Assembly (NCBI RefSeq): GCF_003319105.1 | Contig: NZ_QOHH01000008.1 | Coordinates: forward strand, 1-64,000 | DNA length: 64,000 bases | Origin: Blastococcus sp. TF02-09 | GTDB taxonomy: Bacteria; Actinomycetota; Actinomycetes; Mycobacteriales; Geodermatophilaceae | Reading direction: 5' to 3' | Shown: positions 7,816-16,248 of the stretch, one piece after another | How the letters are laid out: each line of letters starts with the position of its first letter | How positions within the stretch are numbered: position 1 is the stretch's first letter | Position numbers and translations under genes: made by a program | The notes under the pieces: model-generated | What the model was told of the DNA's origin: nothing | What the model saw: only the letters and a program-made list of their open reading frames with translations | Databases searched by the model: none

Positions 7816-8808
7816 TCAGCGGTGCATGGAGGACATGTCCGGGTAGCGGTTCCCCACGGCGGCACCGGCCGGGGCGGCCGCGTCGATGCGGGCGAGGTCC
7901 TCGTCGCTCAGCGAGATGTCCGCGGCGGCGGCGTTCTCCTCCAGGTACGCGACGCGCTTGGTCCCCGGGATGGGCACGACGTCCGGGTTCCCGTCGCGGC
8001 CGCTCTGCGCCATCACCCAGGCCAGCGCGAGCTGGGACGCCGTCACGCCCTTCTCGTCGGCGATCTCGCGCACCCGGTCGACCAGCGCGAGGTTCTGCGC
8101 GAACGCCTCGCCCTGGAACCGCGGGTTGCGCCGGCGGAAGTCGTCCGGCGCCAGGTCGTCGATGCTGCGGATCTGGCCGGACAGGAAGCCGCGACCGATC
8201 GGGGAGTAGGCGACGAAGCCGATGCCGAGCTCCGCGCAGGTGGCCAGCACGCCGTCGTCCTCGGGGTCGCGGGTCCACAGCGAGTACTCCGTCTGCACCG
8301 CCGTCACCGGCTGCACGGCGTGCGCCCGGCGGATGGTGTCGGGGGCGGCCTCGGAGATGCCGGCGTGGCGGATCTTGCCCGCCTCGACCAGCTCGCGCAG
8401 CGCTCCCCAGGTGTCCTCGACGGGCACCGTGGTGTCGACCCGGTGCTGGTAGTAGAGGTCGATGACGTCGACGCCGAGCCGCTGCAGGGACGCGTCGCAC
8501 GCCCGGTGGACGTACTCCGGCTTGCCGTTGATGCCGAGGAAGTCGCCGTCCTCCGCGCGCTCGTTGCCGAACTTGGTGGCCAGCACGACCTCGTCGCGGC
8601 GGCCCGCGATGGCCTGTCCGACCAGGCGCTCGTTGGTGAACGGGCCGTACATGTCGGCGGTGTCGAGGAAGGTGATGCCGAGGTCGAGGGCGCGGTGAAT
8701 GGTCCGCTCCGCCTCGGCCTGGTCGGCGGTGCCGTAGAACTCGCTCATCCCCATGCAGCCCAGACCCTGGGCCGGGACGGACAGTGAGCCGAGTGTGCGT
8801 GTCTGCAT
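7816..8808 (-). CDS. Aldo/keto reductase
   Basis: The 330-residue NADPH-dependent oxidoreductase has the full AKR catalytic tetrad: Asp49 and Tyr54 (in DTADMYG), Lys79 (in ATKFG) and His122 (in YYQHR). The C-terminal cofactor loop [16 protein letters not shown] is also present. It resembles the YajO/IolS-type AKR13 enzymes that reduce aldehydes and ketones. The ATG at 8808 follows GGAGCGGC. It is divergent from the iron-uptake operon, with the IdeR box in the shared spacer, although nothing shows that iron controls it. Confidence 0.93.
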   Translation of the reverse strand: MQTRTLGSLSVPAQGLGCMGMSEFYGTADQAEAERTIHRALDLGITFLDTADMYGPFTNERLVGQAIAGRRDEVVLATKFGNERAEDGDFLGINGKPEYVHRACDASLQRLGVDVIDLYYQHRVDTTVPVEDTWGALRELVEAGKIRHAGISEAAPDTIRRAHAVQPVTAVQTEYSLWTRDPEDDGVLATCAELGIGFVAYSPIGRGFLSGQIRSIDDLAPDDFRRRNPRFQGEAFAQNLALVDRVREIADEKGVTASQLALAWVMAQSGRDGNPDVVPIPGTKRVAYLEENAAAADISLSDEDLARIDAAAPAGAAVGNRYPDMSSMHR

Positions 8809-8896
8809 GCGCCGCTCCTGCCCTACGTCCGCGGGGCTCAACCGGACGGTGGCCCGGTCGCAGGGTTCCGACGCCGGTATGGCAGGTTAGGGCCGA

Positions 8897-8915
8897 CTTA
8901 GTTAGGCCAACCTAT
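8897..8915 (+). promoter_or_regulatory. IdeR/DtxR iron box
   Basis: The 19-base sequence CTTAGTTAGGCCAACCTAT matches the IdeR/DtxR consensus TTAGGTTAGGCTAACCTAA at about 14 positions, including the central GTTAGGC-AACCTA. It lies 22 bases before the start of the siderophore-binding lipoprotein gene, where bound Fe-IdeR would block transcription. The operon should therefore be induced in iron starvation. Confidence 0.8.
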
Positions 8916-8937
8916 CCTCACCGCTCGAAGGAACACG

Positions 8938-9957
8938 ATGCGCGCAGCCCGGCCCCTCCCGGCCCTCGCCTTCCCCCTGGCCGCCGTCCTGGCGCTCTCC
9001 GCCTGCGGCGGGGACGCCGACGCCGGGACCACCGGCGGGGGCGATCCGGCCGAGACCGTCTCCTTCAGCTGGGACCGCAACCTCAACGCCGGCGAGGAGG
9101 ACGCGGAGCCGGAGCTCGAGGAGACCACGGTCGAGGTGCCGAAGGACCCGGAGAACATTGTCGTCTTCGACATGGCCAGCCTGGACACGATCGGTGCCCT
9201 GGGCGGCGAGGTCGCGGGCGCCCCGCTGGACTCGGTGCCCGACTACCTCGAGAAGTACCTCGCCGACGACGCCTTCAGCGCGGGCACGCTGTTCGAGGCC
9301 GACCTGGTGGAGATCGAGTCGCGGCAGCCCGACCTGATCGTCATCGGCGGCCGCTCCTCGGCGCTGTACGACGACCTCAGCGAGATCGCGCCGACGGTCG
9401 ACCTCAGCCTGCGCGGCACGTACACCGAGACCCTCGAGCGGAACGCCACGTTCTTGGGCGAGGTCCTCGGCGCCGAGGACGAGGCGGCCGACGCCGTCGC
9501 CGCGGTCGAGGAGGGCATCGAGGAGGCGCGCGCCGTCGCGGCGGAGGCCGGCACCGGGCTGGGCCTGATGGTCTCCGGTGGCGAGCTGAGCGCCATGGCG
9601 CCGGCCGGCCCGGACTCCGACGCCCGCGGTGCCCGCGGCGGCCTGATCTACGACGCGTTCGGCGTCCGGCCCGCCGTCGACGACATCCAGTCCGCGACCC
9701 ACGGCGAGCCGGTCTCCTTCGAGTTCCTCCTCGAGACCGACCCCGACTACCTGTGGGTCGTCGACCGCGACGCCGCCACGGGCGAGGCGGGTGCGCAGTC
9801 CGCGGAGGCGGTGCTGGACAACGACATCGTCGCGCAGACGACGGCCGCGGAGAACGACCAGATCGTCTACCTCGACCCGGTCGCCTGGTACGTCGTCTTC
9901 GGCGGCCTCGACACCACGCAGATCATGATCGACGACGTCCTGCAGATCGCCGCATGA
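8938..9957 (+). CDS. Iron-siderophore ABC transporter substrate-binding lipoprotein
   Basis: This 339-residue periplasmic-binding-type lipoprotein has a lipobox (LSAC, with Cys23 as the acylated residue) followed by an acidic Gly-rich linker. The TroA/FepB-like binding fold begins at EDPENIVVFD-like residues (PKDPENIVVFDMASLDTIGAL). It resembles the YclQ/CeuE/FatB group that binds catecholate or petrobactin-type ferric siderophores. Start ATG 8938 has GAAGGA upstream. It heads an operon with two permeases and an ATPase, behind an IdeR box. Confidence 0.9.
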   Translation: MRAARPLPALAFPLAAVLALSACGGDADAGTTGGGDPAETVSFSWDRNLNAGEEDAEPELEETTVEVPKDPENIVVFDMASLDTIGALGGEVAGAPLDSVPDYLEKYLADDAFSAGTLFEADLVEIESRQPDLIVIGGRSSALYDDLSEIAPTVDLSLRGTYTETLERNATFLGEVLGAEDEAADAVAAVEEGIEEARAVAAEAGTGLGLMVSGGELSAMAPAGPDSDARGARGGLIYDAFGVRPAVDDIQSATHGEPVSFEFLLETDPDYLWVVDRDAATGEAGAQSAEAVLDNDIVAQTTAAENDQIVYLDPVAWYVVFGGLDTTQIMIDDVLQIAA

Positions 9958-9994
9958 CGCGGACGATCCCGGCGGACCGCCGTCGCTGACCACC

Positions 9995-11017
9995 GTGACG
10001 GCGCTCGACCGACCACTGACGAGCACCCCTGCCCTCCCGCGGCCGACCCGCCGCACCTGGGTGGGGGTGCTCGTCGGCGTGCTGCTGGCGGTGCTCGCGG
10101 TCACCAGCCTGTTCGTCGGGGTCTCCGACGTGTCGCCGGTGAGCGTCCTGCGCGGCGGTGCCGACGGCGACGCGGCCTTCCTGCTCGTGGCCAGCCGGAT
10201 CCCGCGCACGGTCGCGGTGGTCCTGGTCGGCGCCTCGCTGGGCATCGCGGGGCTGATCCTGCAGATGCTCGTGCGCAACAAGTTCGTGGAGCCCAGCACG
10301 ACCGGGGTGACCGAGTTCGCGACCCTCGGTGCCCTCGTCACGATGGTCTTCTTCCCGGGCATGGCCGTCCTCGGGAAGATGGGGGTCGCCGCGGCCTTCG
10401 GGCTGCTCGGCACCTGGGTGTTCCTGCGGGTCGTCCGCGTCGTCCCCGTGCGGCAGCTGGTGCTCGTCCCGCTCGTCGGCATCATGCTCGGCGGCGTCGT
10501 GGCCGCGGTCACGACCTTCGTCGCGTACCGGCTGGACCTGCTCCAGTCCCTGCAGCAGTGGTCGCAGGGCAGCTTCGCGACGGTCATGCAGGGCCGCTAC
10601 GAGTTCCTCTGGATCGCCGGGCTGATGGTCGTCGTCGCCTGGGTGGCCGCGGACCGCTTCAGCGTGATCGGCATGGGCGAGGAGTTCGCGACCAACCTGG
10701 GGCTGGACCACCGGCGGGTCGTGGCCGTCGGCATGGTCATCGTCGCGGTGATCACCGCGGCGGTGCTCGTCACCGCCGGGATCGTGCCCTTCCTCGGGCT
10801 GGTCGTGCCGAACGTCGTCAGCCTGATCATCGGGGACAACGTGCGGCGCGCCATCCCGTGGGTGGCGGGGCTGGGCGCGGTCCTCATCCTCGCCTGCGAC
10901 CTGCTCGCCCGCGTCGTGCGCATGCCCTACGAGATCCCGCTGTCGGTGATCGTCGGGGCCGTCGGCGCGGTGCTCTTCCTCTGGCTGCTGCTCCGGAGGG
11001 GGAGCCGTGCTCACTGA
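9995..11017 (+). CDS. Iron-siderophore ABC transporter permease (FecCD family)
   Basis: The 340-residue permease has about nine hydrophobic segments and the FecCD signature, with RIPRTVAVVLVGASLGIAGL and the ATPase-contact stretch EEFATNLGLDHRRVV. It resembles the YclN-type subunit. It would form the membrane channel together with the next permease. The GTG start at 9995 follows the binding-protein gene by 37 bases, and its end overlaps the second permease gene by 11 bases. Confidence 0.92.
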   Translation: MTALDRPLTSTPALPRPTRRTWVGVLVGVLLAVLAVTSLFVGVSDVSPVSVLRGGADGDAAFLLVASRIPRTVAVVLVGASLGIAGLILQMLVRNKFVEPSTTGVTEFATLGALVTMVFFPGMAVLGKMGVAAAFGLLGTWVFLRVVRVVPVRQLVLVPLVGIMLGGVVAAVTTFVAYRLDLLQSLQQWSQGSFATVMQGRYEFLWIAGLMVVVAWVAADRFSVIGMGEEFATNLGLDHRRVVAVGMVIVAVITAAVLVTAGIVPFLGLVVPNVVSLIIGDNVRRAIPWVAGLGAVLILACDLLARVVRMPYEIPLSVIVGAVGAVLFLWLLLRRGSRAH

Positions 11018-12023
11018 GGTCGCTCCCCCCGCGCCGGCCGCACCGGGCCGGCGCGCGCAGCTCGCCGCCGCGTGGGCCCGGCCCGACGTCCGGGTGGGCC
11101 TGCTCGGCGCCGTCGTCGCGGTCCTGGTCGCGGTCTACCTGTTCACCGACGTGCCCGGCTCGCTGGCCTTCGCGCTGGAGATCCGCAGCCGCGCGGTGGC
11201 CGCGATGCTCGTCGTCTCGACGGCGGTCGGCGTGTCCACCGTCGTCTTCCACACCATCACGCAGAACCGCATCCTGACCCCCTCGATCATGGGGTTCGAC
11301 GCGTTCTACGTGCTGATCTCGACGCTGATCGTCTTCGTCTCGGGCTCCGCGGCCTTCCTGGCCGTCGACGAGCTCACCCTGTGGCTGGTCCAGGTCACCG
11401 TGATGGTCGCCTTCAGCGTCCTGCTCTTCACCTGGCTGTTCGGCGGCCGACGGCGGTCGATCCACCTCATGCTGCTGGTCGGCATCGTGCTGGGCGTCTT
11501 CTTCCGCAGCCTCACCGAGTGGATGCAGCGGATGCTCGACCCGCTGGACTTCCAGGTGGTCTCCGACGCGATGTTCGCCTCGCTGACCCGCCCCGACGAG
11601 ACGCTGCTGGTGCTCACCGCCGTCCTCGTGGCCGGAGGGGTGGCCCTCGTCCTGCCGCTGCGGCGCACGCTCGACGTCCTGACCCTGGGCGAGCCCGCCG
11701 CCGTCGGGCTCGGCGTCGAGCACCGCCGCGTCGTCATGACGCTCTTCGCCGGCGTCTCGATCATGATCGCCGCCTCGACGGCGCTGGTCGGGCCGATCCT
11801 GTTCTTCGGCCTGATCGTGGCCAACCTGGCCTACACCTACGCCGGCACGTTCCGGCACGCCTGGACGCTGCCCGTCGCCGTGCTGCTCGGGATGGTCTGC
11901 CTGGTCGGCGGCCAGCTGGTCCTGGAGCGGGCGTTCGGCTACGGCGGCACGCTGTCCTCGGTCATCGACTTCGCCGGCGGGCTGTTCTTCCTGTACCTCG
12001 TGCTCCGGAAGGGGGCGCGGTGA
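11007..12023 (+). CDS. Iron-siderophore ABC transporter permease (FecCD family), second subunit
   Basis: This 338-residue FecCD permease pairs with the preceding one. It has about nine transmembrane segments, RSRAVAAMLVVSTAVGVSTV near the start and the coupling stretch LGEPAAVGLGVEHRR. It resembles the YclO-type subunit. The GTG start at 11007 overlaps the upstream permease gene by 11 bases and the stop overlaps the ATPase start (GTGA at 12020), so all three inner-membrane components are coupled. Heterodimeric permeases are usual in this importer group. Confidence 0.92.
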   Translation: MLTEVAPPAPAAPGRRAQLAAAWARPDVRVGLLGAVVAVLVAVYLFTDVPGSLAFALEIRSRAVAAMLVVSTAVGVSTVVFHTITQNRILTPSIMGFDAFYVLISTLIVFVSGSAAFLAVDELTLWLVQVTVMVAFSVLLFTWLFGGRRRSIHLMLLVGIVLGVFFRSLTEWMQRMLDPLDFQVVSDAMFASLTRPDETLLVLTAVLVAGGVALVLPLRRTLDVLTLGEPAAVGLGVEHRRVVMTLFAGVSIMIAASTALVGPILFFGLIVANLAYTYAGTFRHAWTLPVAVLLGMVCLVGGQLVLERAFGYGGTLSSVIDFAGGLFFLYLVLRKGAR

Positions 12024-12778
12024 TCGCGCTCGAGAACGTCACCAAGCGCTACGGCGCTCAGACCGTCGTCGACGACGTGTCGATCCGCTTCGGCCAGGAG
12101 GGCGTCACGGCCCTCATCGGCCCCAACGGCGCCGGGAAGACGACGCTGTTCAGCCTCGTCGGCCGGCTGGTCAGGCCCGACGCGGGGCGGGTGACCGTGG
12201 GTGGTCTGGACATCACCAGGACGCCGTCCGCCGAGCTGGCCAAGGTGCTGGCCGTCCTCCGCCAGGACAACCATGTCGCCGCGCGGCTCACCGTCCACGA
12301 CCTCGTGGAGTTCGGGCGCTTCCCGCACTCGCGCGGCCGGCTCACCGTCGAGGACCGCGAGCACATCGAGCGCGCGATCGGCTACCTGGACCTCGGCCCG
12401 TTCCGGCACCGGTTCCTCGACGAGCTCTCGGGCGGGCAGCGCCAGCGGGCGTTCATCGCGATGGTGCTCGCGCAGGACACGAAGTACGTGCTGCTCGACG
12501 AGCCGCTCAACAACCTGGACCTGCGGCACATGACCGAGATCATGCGGCTGGTGCGCCGGATGGCCGACGAGCTCGGCAAGCGGGTCATCACCGTGCTGCA
12601 CGACGTCAACTTCGCCGCGACCTGGTCGGACCGCATCGTCGCCATGCGCGACGGCGCGGTCGTGGCCGACGCCCCGGCCCGCGAAATCATGCGGCCGGAG
12701 GTGCTCGCCGCCGTGTACGACACCGACGTCGACGTCCGCGAGATCGACGGCCGGCCCGTCGCCCTCTACTACGGCTGA
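12020..12778 (+). CDS. Iron-siderophore ABC transporter ATP-binding protein
   Basis: The 252-residue ATPase has Walker A GPNGAGKTT (34-42), signature LSGGQRQR (136-143), Walker B YVLLDEP (156-162) and the H-loop ITVLHDVNF. It is of the FepC/YclP type and drives siderophore import through the two FecCD permeases. The GTG start overlaps the stop of the upstream permease gene, which fixes it. It closes the iron operon; a 16-base palindrome follows the stop. Confidence 0.93.
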   Translation: MIALENVTKRYGAQTVVDDVSIRFGQEGVTALIGPNGAGKTTLFSLVGRLVRPDAGRVTVGGLDITRTPSAELAKVLAVLRQDNHVAARLTVHDLVEFGRFPHSRGRLTVEDREHIERAIGYLDLGPFRHRFLDELSGGQRQRAFIAMVLAQDTKYVLLDEPLNNLDLRHMTEIMRLVRRMADELGKRVITVLHDVNFAATWSDRIVAMRDGAVVADAPAREIMRPEVLAAVYDTDVDVREIDGRPVALYYG

Positions 12779-12786
12779 ATCCGGCC

Positions 12787-12802
12787 CGGACGGATCCGTC
12801 CG
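12787..12802. terminator. Palindrome after the iron-uptake operon
   Basis: The perfect 16-base palindrome CGGACGGATCCGTCCG lies nine bases after the ATPase stop. It can fold as a short hairpin and probably ends the operon, but there is no T-run. Operator function for the subtilase gene downstream is an alternative. Confidence 0.4.
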
Positions 12803-12834
12803 TACTGGGCGGTAACCCGCCCCGGCGGCCCTCG

Positions 12835-14358
12835 TTGAGACAGAGCACACATCGTCGTGTCCTGCCTGGAGGGTCCAGGCGCCGCTCGTCCCGCCGTCTC
12901 CTCGGTGCCGTCAGCGGAGCGGCCGTCGTCGCCGCCCTGGCCGCCGCCCCCGCGTCCGCCGCGCCGTCCGCGGCGGGTGCCGGAGCCCCGGCGCCGGTCC
13001 AGGAGTTCCTGGCCGCCCAGCTCGGGAGCCTGACGGGCAGCACCACGGTGCTGGTGCACGGTGTCGACGCCGCGGCCGCCCGGGCCGCCGTCGCGGCCAC
13101 CGGGATGCGCACCGTCACCGAGTTCGAGCGGATCGGCGTCGTCGTCGCCACGGGCACCGCCGGGCAGATCGAGTCCGCCCGGACGCAGCCGGGGGTGACC
13201 TACCTCGAGGGCAACGCGCCGATCGAGATGGCGCAGGAGACGTCGAACGTCGCCACCCGCGGGGCCGAGGCCGCGGCCACGCTGACCGGCGCGAACGGCG
13301 AGGCCCTGGACGGCAGCGGCGTCTCGGTCGCGGTCATCGACTCCGGCATCGACCCCAACCACCCCTACTTCCGCAACGCCGACGGCAGCAGCGCGATCGT
13401 CGCCAACCTCGAGAGCCTGTGCCTGGTGGAGGCGAGCACCAGCCCCGACTGCGTCGTCCGCGTGCCGCAGGCGGTCGACACCGACACGCTCTCCGTCGGC
13501 GGGCACGGCACGCACGTGAGCGGGATCGTCGCCGGCCGGCCGACCACGCTGTCCGACGGCGGGACGCTGCAGGGGGCGGCTCCGGGGGCCAGTCTCGTCT
13601 CGATCTCCACGGGCGCCGCGCTGCTGATCGTCGGCGCCGACTCCGCGCTCAACTGGGTGCTGGAGAACCACGAGGCACCGTGCGGCGCCGAGGTCTCCCC
13701 CGCCGTCTGCCCGTCGATCAAGGTGACCAACAACAGCTACGGCCCGTCCGGGGGTGGCGCTTTCGACCCGAACTCCGCCACGGTGAAGCTGCAGCGCGCG
13801 CTGGCCGCCGACGGCGTGGTCACCGTGTGGGCGGCCGGCAACGACGGCGGAGACGGCTCCACCTCCCTCACCAACCCGCCGGGACAGGACCCGACCGGCG
13901 GCATCCTCTCGGTCGCCTCCTACTCCGACCAGGAGACCGGCACCCGCGACGGCGTGGTCAGCGAGTTCTCCTCCCGGGGCGCCGCGGCCGACGCCTCCAC
14001 CTGGCCGGACCTCTCCGCCCCCGGTGACACCATCACCTCGTCCTGCCGGCCCTACCTGCCGATCTGCTCGACCGGCTTGGACGTCCGCAACGGCCCCGGG
14101 CTGCTGGACGTGGGCACCTTCAACACCATCAGCGGGACGTCGATGGCGGCGCCGCACGTGGCCGGCATCGTGGCCCAGCTGTTCCAGGCCGACCCGTCGG
14201 CCACCCCCGCCGAGGTCGAGGCCGCGCTCACGGGCACCACGCACCGGTTCACCGACGGCGCCCCGTACACCACGGTGGGCGGCCGGACGACGTCGTTCGA
14301 CAAGGGAACCGGCCTCGTCGACGTCGTCGCGGCCGTCGCCCGGCTCACGGCGGGCTGA
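12835..14358 (+). CDS. Secreted S8 (subtilisin-family) serine protease
   Basis: The protein of about 507 residues has a twin-Arg/basic start, a hydrophobic signal segment ending in APASAAPSAA, and an I9-like propeptide to about residue 125. The S8 catalytic domain carries the triad Asp169 (VAVIDSGID), His224 (GGHGTHVSG) and Ser436 (SGTSMAAPHVAG). It should be exported and self-processed. The only in-frame start before the signal segment is TTG at 12835, without a clear ribosome site, so the start is uncertain. Two Cys pairs (near 13421/13449 and 14044/14068) may form disulfides. Confidence 0.88.
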   Translation: MRQSTHRRVLPGGSRRRSSRRLLGAVSGAAVVAALAAAPASAAPSAAGAGAPAPVQEFLAAQLGSLTGSTTVLVHGVDAAAARAAVAATGMRTVTEFERIGVVVATGTAGQIESARTQPGVTYLEGNAPIEMAQETSNVATRGAEAAATLTGANGEALDGSGVSVAVIDSGIDPNHPYFRNADGSSAIVANLESLCLVEASTSPDCVVRVPQAVDTDTLSVGGHGTHVSGIVAGRPTTLSDGGTLQGAAPGASLVSISTGAALLIVGADSALNWVLENHEAPCGAEVSPAVCPSIKVTNNSYGPSGGGAFDPNSATVKLQRALAADGVVTVWAAGNDGGDGSTSLTNPPGQDPTGGILSVASYSDQETGTRDGVVSEFSSRGAAADASTWPDLSAPGDTITSSCRPYLPICSTGLDVRNGPGLLDVGTFNTISGTSMAAPHVAGIVAQLFQADPSATPAEVEAALTGTTHRFTDGAPYTTVGGRTTSFDKGTGLVDVVAAVARLTAG

Positions 14359-14378
14359 CGCCGGCTCGCGGCCGTCCG

Positions 14379-14394
14379 TGTTCCACGTGGAACG
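14379..14394. promoter_or_regulatory. parS-like palindrome (candidate ParB binding site)
   Basis: TGTTCCACGTGGAACG contains a perfect 14-base palindrome, GTTCCACGTGGAAC. It differs from the classical parS sequence TGTTTCACGTGAAACA at two symmetric inner positions plus the last base. It sits between the subtilase and asnO genes. Actinobacterial parS sites tolerate such changes, but an operator role for asnO is also possible. Confidence 0.5.
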
Positions 14395-14463
14395 TGTTAC
14401 ATCTGTGTGTGATCTTGCTCCTCGGGGGGTGTGAACCCGGGCGAGCGGGTTAGATCGCTGGGC

Positions 14464-16248
14464 ATGTGCGGCCTGTGCGGAGAGATCACCTTCGACGGCT
14501 CAACAGCGGACACGACCGCTGTCGCCCGCATGGTGGAAGCGCTGATCCCCCGCGGGCCGGACGGCCAGGGGTCCTGGAGCAACGGCCGGGTGGCCTTCGG
14601 TCACCGCCGGCTGTCGGTCATCGATCTCTCCACCTGCGGCTCCCAGCCGATGGTGGACAACGAGCTCGGGCTGACCGCCGTCTTCAACGGTTGCATCTAC
14701 GACTACCAGGAGCTCCGGGCCGAGCTCGAGGGCCACGGCTACCGGTTCTTCTCGCACAGCGACACCGAGGTGATCCTCAAGGGCTACCACCACTGGGGCA
14801 CCGACGTCGTCTCGCACCTGCACGGGATGTTCGCCTTCGTCATCGCCGAGCGGGACACCGGCCGGGTGGTGCTGGCCCGCGACCGGCTGGGCATCAAGCC
14901 GCTCTACCTGGCCGAGACGCCCGGCACGCGGCTGCGATTCGCCTCGACCCTGCCGGCGCTGCTCAAGGGCGGCGACGTCGACACCTCCATCGACCCGGTC
15001 GCGCTGCACCACTACCTGACCTGGCACGCCGTCGTGCCGGCGCCGCGGACCATCCTCAACGGCGTCCGCAAGCTGCCGCCGGCCACCGTCCGCGTCGTCG
15101 AGGCCGACGGGACGAGCACCGAGCACCGCTACTGGAACGCGACCTACGAGCGCCGCCCCGAGCACGCGAGCTGGACGGCCCGCGACTGGGAGGACGCGAT
15201 CGAGGAGGCGCTGCGGGTCGCCGTCCGCCGGCGGCTGGTCGCGGACATCCCGGTCGGGGTGCTGCTGTCCGGCGGCCTGGACTCCAGCCTCATCGTCGGT
15301 CTGCTGGCGCAGGAGGGGCAGACCGGGCTGGCCACCTACTCGATCGGCTTCGAGTCCGTCGGCGGGCACGAGGGCGACGAGTTCGCCTACTCCGACGTCA
15401 TCGCCGAGCGCTTCGGCACCGACCACCACCGCATCCGGGTCGGGGCCGACGAGCTGGCCGGCTCCCTCGGGCATGCCATCGGGGCGATGGCCGAGCCGAT
15501 GGTCAGCCACGACGTCGTCGCCTTCGACCTGCTCAGCGAGCGCGTCTCCCAGACGATCAAGGTCGTCCAGTCCGGGCAGGGCGCCGACGAGGTGTTCGCC
15601 GGCTACCACTGGTACCCCCCGCTGGCCGGTGTCGGCCGCGAGGAGGCCGTGCGCACCTACGCGCGGGCCTTCTTCGACCGGGACCACGCGCAGCTGCGCG
15701 GCGTCGTCTCCGACCGGTACGCCACGCCTGCGGACCCGAGCCTGGCCTTCGTCCGGGCGCACATGGAGGCCGCCGGCGCCGAGACCGCCGTGGACGCCGC
15801 GTTGCGCCTGGACAGCGAGATCATGCTCGTCGACGACCCGGTCAAGCGCGTGGACAACATGTCCATGGCGTGGGGCCTCGAGGCCCGGGTGCCCTTCCTC
15901 GACCACGACCTGGTGGAGCTCGCGGCGATGTGCCCGCCGGAGCTCAAGCTGGCCGACGGCGGCAAGGGCGTGCTCAAGGCCATCGGACGCCGCATCATCC
16001 CGCCGGAGGTCATCGACCGGCCGAAGGGCTACTTCCCGGTGCCGGCGATCACCCACCTCGAGGGCAAGGTCCTGGACCTGGTCCGCGACGCGCTGTCCAG
16101 CGACGCCGCCCGCGACCGGGGGCTGTACCGGCCGGAGTACGTGCGCGAGCTGCTCGCCGACCCCAACGGCGAGCTGACGCCGCTGCGCGGGAACAAGCTC
16201 TGGCAGCTGGGGCTCCTCGAGCTCTGGCTCCAGACGCACGTGGGATGA
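14464..16248 (+). CDS. asnO: N-acetylglutaminylglutamine amidotransferase (asparagine-synthase family)
   Basis: This 594-residue class II glutamine amidotransferase starts with the nucleophile Cys2 (MCGLCGE), has the glutaminase domain to about residue 200, and an asparagine-synthase domain with the PP-loop SGGLDSS near 269-275. On sequence alone it could be an asparagine synthetase. The directly coupled next gene encodes a GNAT plus ATP-grasp fusion matching N-acetylglutaminylglutamine synthetase, so it most likely amidates that dipeptide to the osmolyte NAGGN. The ATG at 14464 gives the required N-terminal Cys after Met removal. Its end overlaps the next start (ATGA). Confidence 0.87.
   Translation: MCGLCGEITFDGSTADTTAVARMVEALIPRGPDGQGSWSNGRVAFGHRRLSVIDLSTCGSQPMVDNELGLTAVFNGCIYDYQELRAELEGHGYRFFSHSDTEVILKGYHHWGTDVVSHLHGMFAFVIAERDTGRVVLARDRLGIKPLYLAETPGTRLRFASTLPALLKGGDVDTSIDPVALHHYLTWHAVVPAPRTILNGVRKLPPATVRVVEADGTSTEHRYWNATYERRPEHASWTARDWEDAIEEALRVAVRRRLVADIPVGVLLSGGLDSSLIVGLLAQEGQTGLATYSIGFESVGGHEGDEFAYSDVIAERFGTDHHRIRVGADELAGSLGHAIGAMAEPMVSHDVVAFDLLSERVSQTIKVVQSGQGADEVFAGYHWYPPLAGVGREEAVRTYARAFFDRDHAQLRGVVSDRYATPADPSLAFVRAHMEAAGAETAVDAALRLDSEIMLVDDPVKRVDNMSMAWGLEARVPFLDHDLVELAAMCPPELKLADGGKGVLKAIGRRIIPPEVIDRPKGYFPVPAITHLEGKVLDLVRDALSSDAARDRGLYRPEYVRELLADPNGELTPLRGNKLWQLGLLELWLQTHVG

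Noticed and set aside
14464-16248. Annotation of the amidotransferase as a plain asparagine synthetase
   Set aside because: The domain layout allows it, but the coupled GNAT/ATP-grasp synthetase gene fits the NAGGN pathway much better.
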